DNA from: Blautia schinkii DSM 10518
Lineage (GTDB): Bacteria; Bacillota; Clostridia; Lachnospirales; Lachnospiraceae
Reading direction: 5' to 3'
Length of the DNA: 64,000 bases
NCBI GenBank assembly: GCA_000702025.1
Contig: JNKJ01000003.1
Location: forward strand, 1-64,000
Below, one piece after another: positions 44,589 through 51,407 of the stretch (position 1 is its first letter; every line of letters begins with the position of its first letter). Below the pieces are notes generated by a model. The model worked only from the letters and a program-made list of their open reading frames with translations. It had not been told where the DNA came from and did no database searches. The translations under genes and the position numbers were made by a program.

Positions 44589-44622
44589 ATCCTCCTTTTT
44601 CCCCGTGTTTCATTCTATATTA

Positions 44623-44635
44623 TGACCATCAGTCA
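44623..44635. promoter_or_regulatory. TetR operator 1, TGAC-N5-GTCA
   Basis: Palindrome TGAC-CATCA-GTCA about 35 bp before the MMPL start, downstream of its promoter. One of three sites of the same form in this intergenic region. Confidence 0.7.
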
Positions 44636-44652
44636 TTTTTGATTCATGGAAT

Positions 44653-44681
44653 GTTATATACCAAAAATGACTAACAGTCAA
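44653..44681 (-). promoter_or_regulatory. Sigma-A promoter of the MMPL operon
   Basis: Minus strand: TTGACT (44676-44681), 17-nt spacer, TATAAC (44653-44658). The -35 overlaps TetR operator 2, so repressor binding would block polymerase. Confidence 0.75.
44668..44680. promoter_or_regulatory. TetR operator 2, TGAC-N5-GTCA
   Basis: TGAC-TAACA-GTCA, covering the -35 element of the MMPL promoter. Confidence 0.75.
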
Positions 44682-44714
44682 TATGTATTTGGAAATTTAT
44701 ATAAATTTAACATA

Positions 44715-44742
44715 TTGACTTTTGGTCATTTACGTTTAAAAT
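44715..44742 (+). promoter_or_regulatory. Sigma-A promoter of tetR, with operator 3
   Basis: Plus strand: TTGACT (44715-44720), 16-nt spacer, TAAAAT (44737-44742). Operator 3 (TGAC-TTTTG-GTCA, 44716-44728) covers the -35, indicating autorepression. Confidence 0.65.
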
Positions 44743-44826
44743 AAATATAAGACTCAGCCTTTTAACTGCACTAAGCTTTTAACTGAAACTAATTCCCTAA
44801 AATCGGGCAAAGAAGGAGGTTTTTCA

Positions 44827-45432
44827 TTGGGAAAACTGGAATTAAACAAAAAAAAGAAGAAAGATGCCCTGTACAACACCGCCTTTGAGCTTTTCACAAC
44901 CAAGGGATTAGCAAAAACCACCATCTCCGATATTGTAGAAAAGGCCGGTGTCGCAAAAGGCACTTTCTATCTTTATTTTAAAGACAAATATGATATTCGT
45001 AACAAGCTGGTTTCCCATAAGACGGGGGAGCTCTTCTATCAAGCCCATCAAGCCCTTAGCCGTACCGGGCTCACAGGATTTGAAGAGCAGCTTCATTTCA
45101 TTATTGACTACATCCTCACCGAGCTGGACCAGAACCGTGCCTTGCTGCTTTTTATCTCCAAGAATCTCGCGTGGGGCGTATTTAAAGGCGCCTTTGAGGA
45201 GAAAATGCCGGATGAGGAGTACCATTTTTATCAGTCCTACCTCAACCTTCTCTCCCAGAACAGCCGCACCTATAAAAACCCTGAGCTGATACTTTTCACC
45301 ATTTTTGAACTGGTAGGCTCTACGTGTTATAGCTGCATCCTCTACCAGCAGCCAGTATCCATGTCTGAGTATAGGCCTTATCTGCATAAGGCGATTGATG
45401 GCATTTTGAAGGGGTGTGCGGAGGATGTTTAG
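44827..45432 (+). CDS. TetR-family transcriptional regulator
   Basis: 201 aa. N-terminal HTH (about 12-58) with TTISDIVEKAGVAKGTFYLYF; helical ligand domain beyond. It starts at TTG, 7 nt after AAGGAGG. Divergent from the MMPL operon and autoregulated through shared operators. The ligand is probably the MMPL substrate or a membrane-active compound (inference). A hairpin terminator follows. Confidence 0.93.
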   Translation: MGKLELNKKKKKDALYNTAFELFTTKGLAKTTISDIVEKAGVAKGTFYLYFKDKYDIRNKLVSHKTGELFYQAHQALSRTGLTGFEEQLHFIIDYILTELDQNRALLLFISKNLAWGVFKGAFEEKMPDEEYHFYQSYLNLLSQNSRTYKNPELILFTIFELVGSTCYSCILYQQPVSMSEYRPYLHKAIDGILKGCAEDV

Positions 45433-45468
45433 GAAGGCTTAGAAATGTTTAAAATCGAAGAATAATGT

Positions 45469-45509
45469 AAGGCCAGGCTCATGTAATGAAATTACAGAAG
45501 TCTGGCCTT
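45469..45509. terminator. Bidirectional hairpin between tetR and the SHMT gene
   Basis: AAGGCCAG (45469-45476) pairs with CTGGCCTT (45502-45509), with a second helix TGTAAT/ATTACA inside. T-rich sequence follows on the plus side. It lies between two converging genes. Confidence 0.7.
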
Positions 45510-45605
45510 GTTTGAAAGTTTGATAATTATTACTGTATACCTTAATTCTTGCTGAATACCAGTGATGTTCAGCCGATGTGTCATCTATTTTTCACACACA
45601 TTTAT

Positions 45606-46859
45606 TCAGGCAAACGCCCCAGCCGGATACAGCGGATATTTAGAAATCAGCTCCTCGGCCCGAGCCTTCACCTCTGCAATCACAGCCTCGTCCTCCGGTG
45701 CATTTACCACACGGTCGATCATATCTACGATTTCTGTAATTGCATCCTCTTTCAGTCCACGCTGTGTGACAGATGTAAGTCCAATACGGATACCGCTTGT
45801 GATGTGCGGTTTCGCTGTATCAAAAGGCACTACCTGTTTATTCACAGAGATTCCTGCACTGTCAAGAGCAGTCTGCATCTGACGTCCTGTCACATTTTTA
45901 TTGCGCAGGTCCACTACCAGCAGATGATTGTCTGTTCCGCCGCTTACAACCGTATAATCACGCTTCATAAGCTCCTCTGCCATATGCTGTGCATTTTTCA
46001 CAACCTGTACCATAATATCATGGAATTCCTCTGTTGCCGCATAACGGAAGCTCCAGCACTTCGCTGCCATGGTATGAAGATGAATAGAACCTAATGCACC
46101 CGGGAAGGTTCCTTTATTAAGTTCCTTTGCATATTTTTCCTTACAGAAAACCATACCGCTACGAGCAGAGCAGAAGGTCTTGGTTGTGGATGAGGTAACA
46201 AAATCCATATATGGGATAGGACTCGGAATTACCTTAGCAGCTACCAGACCAGCCACATGAGCCATATCGCACATAGAATAAGCGCCAACAGACTCCGCAA
46301 TTTCAGCAACACGTTTGAAATCAATGAGACGTGGATATGAGCTTGCACCGCAGATAATGAGCTTTGGTTTGACTTCTTTTGCAAGTCTTTCCATTTCCTC
46401 ATAATCAATGCATCCTGTCTCCGGATCACAGCCATAGAAGGTGTGGTTATACATAGTACTTGTCCAGTTAGCGGGGCTTCCATGTGTGAGGTGGCCACCT
46501 TGGTCCAGACGCATTGCAAGCACCTTGTCACCAGGCTTTAAAATAGTTGCAAAAACAGAATAATTCGCAGTAGAGCCTGAGTAAGACTGGATATTTACAT
46601 ACTCTGCGCCAAAAAGCTCTTTTGCACGGCTCACTGCCAGACGTTCCATTTCATCTGCCACTTCGCCTCCTGCCTGAAAACGTGCTCCAGGATAGCCTTC
46701 CAGTGTCTTATTGGTAAATACACTGCCGGAAAGTTCCATAACCGGAACGGGCACTGTACTCTCTGATGCAATCATTTCAATACATTTTTCCTGGCGGATC
46801 AGTTCCTTGTCCACAATTTGGGCAAGCTCGGGATCTGTGCGTCTTGTTTCTTTTAACAT
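45606..46859 (-). CDS. Divergent serine hydroxymethyltransferase-like PLP enzyme
   Basis: 417 aa, SHMT fold along its whole length. PLP lysine Lys227 in SSTTKTFCSARSG; GGHLTHGSP, DMAHVAGLVAA and VVSGGTDNHL are kept. Several positions near-invariant in GlyA differ: EGYPGKRYYGGCEYVD reads EGYPGARFQAGGE, the His before Lys is Thr, and FPGGQGGPLMH reads FPGALGSIHLH. These lie at the substrate and folate side, so activity may be on another beta-hydroxy amino acid. It is 51 bp after the AGCS symporter, probably cotranscribed. It may still be annotated glyA. Confidence 0.85.
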   Translation of the reverse strand: MLKETRRTDPELAQIVDKELIRQEKCIEMIASESTVPVPVMELSGSVFTNKTLEGYPGARFQAGGEVADEMERLAVSRAKELFGAEYVNIQSYSGSTANYSVFATILKPGDKVLAMRLDQGGHLTHGSPANWTSTMYNHTFYGCDPETGCIDYEEMERLAKEVKPKLIICGASSYPRLIDFKRVAEIAESVGAYSMCDMAHVAGLVAAKVIPSPIPYMDFVTSSTTKTFCSARSGMVFCKEKYAKELNKGTFPGALGSIHLHTMAAKCWSFRYAATEEFHDIMVQVVKNAQHMAEELMKRDYTVVSGGTDNHLLVVDLRNKNVTGRQMQTALDSAGISVNKQVVPFDTAKPHITSGIRIGLTSVTQRGLKEDAITEIVDMIDRVVNAPEDEAVIAEVKARAEELISKYPLYPAGAFA

Positions 46860-46910
46860 AATATTCTTCCTTTCCTGGCATGACTGCCATATACCTTTTT
46901 ATATAAATTT

Positions 46911-48347
46911 TTATTTCTTCCAGGTTTCGCTTACTTCTGTAAGACCTAATGCATCCGGGTCAAAAATAGGGTCCTCCACACCGTTCTTGCGTTGTCTGTC
47001 GTAATCTTTGAAAATGCGGACTGCCTGACTGCCCAGGATGAGCAGGGAAATAATATTTACCCAGGCCATAACTCCATGACCAATGTCACCCATAGTCCAC
47101 ACAGCATCTGCGGATAAGAGACATCCCAGGAATACAGTCACAAGGAAACTGATTTTCAGTACCCAGGGCAGTATTTTGCTTTTCGGAAACAGATAGTACA
47201 GACTGCTTTCGCCGTACAGATAATATGCCAGCAGCGCCACAGAAGCAAAACACAGTATGGCAACCGCCACAAAGGGCGCTCCCAAACCGGGAATTACCGT
47301 GTCAATGGCCGAGGATACGAAATCATTGCCATATGCCACTCCCGGAAGTCCCTCGTATAATAATCCGCCTGCTCCATCGCTTACATTGTAGCAGCCTGTC
47401 ATCAGCATCATGATTGCAGATGTGGTACATACGAAAAACGTACCGATGAATACGCTGAGTGCATTACTTAAGCCCTGCTTCACCGGATGACTTACCTCGC
47501 CTACCGCAGCAGTAACTGCCGAAGAACCTACACCAACTTCATTGGCGAACACACCTCTCTTAATACCCCAGGATATCGCAGAACCCACAATTGCGGAAAA
47601 AACCTGTTCTGTACCAAAAGCCGATTTGAAAATCAGAGCAAAAATCTCTGGCAGCTTGGTAATATTCATAACAATAATGACAATTGCCATTAAAATGTAC
47701 AGCAGTGCCATAATGGGTGAAATCCTCTGTGCAGCACTTCCGATACGCTTAAGGCCTCCTAGTATGACGAATCCCAAGAATGCGGTAAATACAACCCCCA
47801 CAGCTACCACCGGCAGATGAAATGCAGTGGAAATACCCTGTGTGATATTGTAAGACTGTGTGGTGGGTGAAAGAAGTACGAAGCAAAGGATTGTCAATAC
47901 AGCAAACACACACGCCATTGCTTTTCCTAATGTCTTGTTTTTCATCCCGTGCTCCATGTAATAAGCCGGGCCGCCTCTGTACTCCCCATGGATGACCTGA
48001 CGATAAGTCTGGGACAGCACCGCTTCAATAAGCGCAACGGCTGAGCCGATCAGCGCAAGGATCCAGAACCAGAACACAGCCCCCGGACCACCGAAAAAGA
48101 TAGCGGTTGCCATACCTGCGATATTTCCCACGCCCACGGTCCGGGCTGCCGTAAAAATGAAGGCCCGGAACGGAGACAGACCTTTAGCAGTCTCTTCGCC
48201 CTTTCCCATATTCCGGATCATTTCCTTCAGATACCGGAACTGTGGAAATGCCATTCGTATTGAGAAATATAACCCCGCCCCCAATACCAGAATTACCAGT
48301 GGCATACTCCATAGAATGTCATTGATAGTAGTAAGGATTTCATTCAT
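46911..48347 (-). CDS. AGCS-family sodium:alanine/glycine symporter
   Basis: 478 aa, about ten membrane helices. Family motifs: GVGNIAGMATAIFFGGPGA split near residues 72-90 (GVGNIAGMA; GGPGAVFW), and the NEVGVGSSAVTAAV-type loop near 270. Imports alanine, glycine or a related small amino acid with sodium. It has its own promoter after the terminator that ends the response-regulator gene, and precedes the SHMT-like gene by 51 bp. Confidence 0.95.
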   Translation of the reverse strand: MNEILTTINDILWSMPLVILVLGAGLYFSIRMAFPQFRYLKEMIRNMGKGEETAKGLSPFRAFIFTAARTVGVGNIAGMATAIFFGGPGAVFWFWILALIGSAVALIEAVLSQTYRQVIHGEYRGGPAYYMEHGMKNKTLGKAMACVFAVLTILCFVLLSPTTQSYNITQGISTAFHLPVVAVGVVFTAFLGFVILGGLKRIGSAAQRISPIMALLYILMAIVIIVMNITKLPEIFALIFKSAFGTEQVFSAIVGSAISWGIKRGVFANEVGVGSSAVTAAVGEVSHPVKQGLSNALSVFIGTFFVCTTSAIMMLMTGCYNVSDGAGGLLYEGLPGVAYGNDFVSSAIDTVIPGLGAPFVAVAILCFASVALLAYYLYGESSLYYLFPKSKILPWVLKISFLVTVFLGCLLSADAVWTMGDIGHGVMAWVNIISLLILGSQAVRIFKDYDRQRKNGVEDPIFDPDALGLTEVSETWKK

Positions 48348-48450
48348 GTTTTTACTTTTCCCCCTGTTCCTCTCTTTTGTTGTTCCTGCTTTTTGATGTG
48401 CTCATTATCTCATGTACAGGAGCAAAAAAATATGGCAGACCTTGTGTGAA

Positions 48451-48459
48451 ATTATATCA
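48451..48459 (-). promoter_or_regulatory. Extended -10 promoter of the symporter-SHMT unit
   Basis: Minus strand TGA followed by TATAAT (48451-48456), about 100 bp before the symporter ATG. No clear -35, as expected for an activator-dependent or extended -10 promoter. Confidence 0.5.
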
Positions 48460-48484
48460 ATTTTGTGTTTCATAAAAATTTATG

Positions 48485-48520
48485 TAAAAAAAGAGACCCC
48501 GGAAAATTCATTCCGGGGTG
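48485..48520 (-). terminator. Intrinsic terminator at the response-regulator stop
   Basis: ACCCCGGAA (minus-strand reading) pairs with TTCCGGGGT, the regulator's stop codon lying in the loop, followed by a T7 run. It ends the kinase-regulator transcript before the symporter. Confidence 0.85.
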
Positions 48521-49200
48521 TTGATCCTCCGGTAAGCCGCCGGAGTCATGCCTTGATAAAGTTTGAAATATTTATAGAAATGATTTAAGCTTGTATATCC
48601 TGTCTGCCATGCTGCATCCTGTACACTCATTCCTTCCTGTAAAAACTGTACCGCTTTAGAAATACGGAATTTATGGATATAGGAAAGCGCCGACATATCG
48701 AAGTGCTGCCGGAAAAGGTGAGCCAGATGGCTGGATGTACAGCAACAAACCTGGGCAAGCGTGTTTAGATTTATAGCCTCTGCATAGTGAAGATGTATAT
48801 AATGTACTGCTTGATTGAGCAGATCACTGTCTGTAAAATTCCATCCAATGGCCCGGGCCACAGCCTCTTTAAGCTGCACAACATTGATAGGTTTTGCAAT
48901 AATGTCACAGGCTCCAAGCTGCAAAGCTTTCTGCGCATGGGCAAAAGTATTATATACAGTGATGATCACCACCTTGGTTTTCATCCCTTGTAGCTGCTCG
49001 ATAACCTGGAATCCATCCAGCTTTGGCATTTGGATATCCAGAAAAGCTAAATCCGGTTTTTCCCTGCGGATCAGCTCAAGAGCGCTCTGTCCATTAGAGG
49101 CCGTTCCCACTATATCGATAGGCAGCTTCTCACTCTCAATCAAATAGCGGATGATCGTGAGGCTGGCAGTCTCATCATCACAGATTACGGCACGGACCAT
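48508..49200 (-). CDS. AraC-type response regulator
   Basis: 230 aa. Receiver domain (1-120) with phosphoacceptor Asp55 in LAFLDIQMPK; short linker; AraC double HTH (about 130-225: LNTLAQVCCCTSSHLAHLFRQ and MSVQDAAWQTGYTSLNHFYKYFK). Overlaps the kinase gene by 23 nt, so the two form a couple. Likely activates the symporter-SHMT unit just downstream (inference from position). Confidence 0.93.
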   Translation of the reverse strand: MVRAVICDDETASLTIIRYLIESEKLPIDIVGTASNGQSALELIRREKPDLAFLDIQMPKLDGFQVIEQLQGMKTKVVIITVYNTFAHAQKALQLGACDIIAKPINVVQLKEAVARAIGWNFTDSDLLNQAVHYIHLHYAEAINLNTLAQVCCCTSSHLAHLFRQHFDMSALSYIHKFRISKAVQFLQEGMSVQDAAWQTGYTSLNHFYKYFKLYQGMTPAAYRRINTPE

Positions 49201-50698
49201 ATGCTTCTCCTCCTTTCTCCTCAGCCTGTTTAGCCGGAATAGAAACCACGACTCTCATACCGTTAACCTCCCCGGGCGAAAGTACCAAGGAAAAATCTTC
49301 TCCGCAGGCGGACATTAACTTCCGGTAAATCATGGACAGGCCATGTGCCGCACTGCCCTTCATCTCCCGCATAATTCTCTCACACTCCTCTTCCTCCACG
49401 GAAGCCCCGTTGTTTTCCATTGTAATCTCAAGAAATCTTCCCTTCTCCCTGATTCCCAGAAAAAACTGTTTATTCTCCTCCTGAAAGAAACCATGCGTAA
49501 ATGCATTCTCTGCCAAAGGCATCAAGAAATTAAAGGGAACCTCCCATTTGTCCATCTCTGTGTCAATGGCATATGTAAGCGAAAGTCTGTCCCCATATCG
49601 CAATTTCTGAAGCTTTATATAGGAATATAAATATTCAAATTCCTTTGACAAAAGCACCGTACTGCTGTTGTTACGCACCGCATAGGAGAACAGGCAGGAC
49701 AAATCAAGAATCGACTGGTACAAAGATTCCATACCGCCCGCTAAAGCCATGGATGCCATTTGGTTTAACGTATTAAACAAAAAATGGTTATTAATCTTCA
49801 AATCCGTCATCGTGTTTTCTGCATTGCGCAGGTTCGCAATCAGCACCTGCTGATATTGCCGTGTATCTGCCAGCATCAATTCCTGCTGTATAAGCTGATT
49901 TTTAAACTGGTACACCTCACAATAATCCACCATAGCCTTCACAATACGCCTGAGAAGAATTTTAGCCCCATGGATAGAGCTTTGAGGCATCACATAAACA
50001 CCCTCCTTCGGGATACTGCGCACATGCGCATACCCGCCCTGTACATATCCCAGAAATGAACCGCGAAAGATAACCGGAACATAAAAAACCGTCACCCCAT
50101 GAGGGCACTCATAGCTTTTCTCCCCTGTAAAAGGACATTCCACATAGTGGCACATACACGAAGCCGCGCTTGAGGATAACTCGTCCATACAATGCCGACA
50201 GCAAAATTCCGGAAAAATGCGCGTTCTCTTTACAGGTTCTCCCACTGCATTAAAAATCACATAGGAATAATGCAGCGTATCAAGAAACTGCTCGCAGGTG
50301 CCGTTGATGGCAGCATGTAAATATTCCTCCGCTTTCTCTTCACTCATTTTCTGACCACCCGGTTCAGCAAGAACAGCAGAATCAAAACCAACCGCATCCG
50401 GACAAGAAATCATAAGGTGTTTAAACTCCGTATCTCCCAAATTATACATCTCATGTATGACGCTAGCCTCCCAATGCAGAATCACGCTTGGCTTTGACAT
50501 ATCCACCTTTTCCCCGTTTACCAAGCTGTATCCGGTTCCCTGAAGTGTGTAGATTACCTGCTCTGTAAAATGGATATGAGGATTCATATGAGCATGGGGT
50601 GCGATTGATACAATGCCCACATTAAGAGCCGCTTTGCGCTCATCCATATCATCCTCAAGCCAGTCAATGTAACCCCAGTCTGTGTATTGTCTCTTCAT
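49178..50698 (-). CDS. Soluble sensor histidine kinase: cupin, PocR and LytS-type kinase domains
   Basis: 506 aa without membrane segments. Residues 20-110 form a cupin (His41, His43, Glu46 or Gln47, His82 as metal ligand candidates). Residues about 120-245 form a PocR-like ligand domain with a Cys cluster (FCCRHCMDE, CMCHYVECPF). From about 285 lies a His-kinase region (NHFLFNTLNQMAS with the phospho-His) and an HATPase (LMPLAENAFTHG). It probably senses a cytosolic small molecule. Its ATG follows GGGAG, 52 bp after the DUF2290-like gene. Confidence 0.85.
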   Translation of the reverse strand: MKRQYTDWGYIDWLEDDMDERKAALNVGIVSIAPHAHMNPHIHFTEQVIYTLQGTGYSLVNGEKVDMSKPSVILHWEASVIHEMYNLGDTEFKHLMISCPDAVGFDSAVLAEPGGQKMSEEKAEEYLHAAINGTCEQFLDTLHYSYVIFNAVGEPVKRTRIFPEFCCRHCMDELSSSAASCMCHYVECPFTGEKSYECPHGVTVFYVPVIFRGSFLGYVQGGYAHVRSIPKEGVYVMPQSSIHGAKILLRRIVKAMVDYCEVYQFKNQLIQQELMLADTRQYQQVLIANLRNAENTMTDLKINNHFLFNTLNQMASMALAGGMESLYQSILDLSCLFSYAVRNNSSTVLLSKEFEYLYSYIKLQKLRYGDRLSLTYAIDTEMDKWEVPFNFLMPLAENAFTHGFFQEENKQFFLGIREKGRFLEITMENNGASVEEEECERIMREMKGSAAHGLSMIYRKLMSACGEDFSLVLSPGEVNGMRVVVSIPAKQAEEKGGEAYGPCRNL

Positions 50699-50750
50699 TG
50701 TACTCCCTTTTTCTGTGTGTAATTTATAGCGTATTGACCGTAATACTATT

Positions 50751-51407
50751 CTATATTACCAAATGGCTCTTTATCTTATCTCTCTCAGCAAGGTGTTCTT
50801 CAAAACTCACTACCTTTTTCATATCAAAATCAAACTCCCAATTAATACTTGGCACATAATAAAAATGCTCCATAATAAATTTCACAAAGCTTATCGGTGA
50901 TATCGGTTTATCTGCCGGAATTCTGCAATTTTTATATCCGCCAAGAGTTATATGTGAAAAAGGATGATGTATCTCACTTTCCACTACATCTCTGTTGTAA
51001 TCTGCCCTGATAACTACCGGTAACACATCTTTATTTAGAATATCACCGTAAATGCTGTCTTCATCATATATTTCCGAATTGTTTTGGTATATTTCATATG
51101 ATGGTGATGGATAAAACGCAAGTCTGTGTGACATTAGTAGCATACCACTCAAATCAAAGCGATACATCAGTTGAATCATGCCGCCATCTGGTAATTTAAT
51201 ATTATAATTATGCTCCTTTTCTATTTCCGCATAGATTGCTGAGTACTCCATATTTTTCAAATAGCAGGAAATATTACAATATTTGCTCCATACAATATCT
51301 GTTCCCTGAATCACCGGAAAATTATACTCTTCTGCCAACCCACAGCGAATCAGTTCCTGTGTAATCCGGTTTACCTCTTGATACACCTTTTTGATTTCTT
51401 CAGCCAT
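50751..51407 (-). CDS. DUF2290-like protein
   Basis: 218 aa, cytosolic, resembling uncharacterised DUF2290 proteins. Conserved-looking parts: IQLMYRFDLSGMLLMSHRLAFYPSP in the middle (two pieces: IQLMYRF; HRLAFYPSP), RADYNRDVVESEIHHPFSH with His and Asp/Glu residues that could be catalytic, and SFVKFIMEHFY. Start at 51407 is set by AAAGGA upstream; it overlaps the helicase end by 8 nt. The coupling means both proteins work together. Function unknown; defence is a guess from the company it keeps. Confidence 0.7.
   Translation of the reverse strand: MAEEIKKVYQEVNRITQELIRCGLAEEYNFPVIQGTDIVWSKYCNISCYLKNMEYSAIYAEIEKEHNYNIKLPDGGMIQLMYRFDLSGMLLMSHRLAFYPSPSYEIYQNNSEIYDEDSIYGDILNKDVLPVVIRADYNRDVVESEIHHPFSHITLGGYKNCRIPADKPISPISFVKFIMEHFYYVPSINWEFDFDMKKVVSFEEHLAERDKIKSHLVI

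Noticed and set aside
48348..48507. Glycine riboswitch upstream of the AGCS symporter
   Set aside because: The gap is short, partly a terminator, and shows no tandem aptamer-like conserved core.
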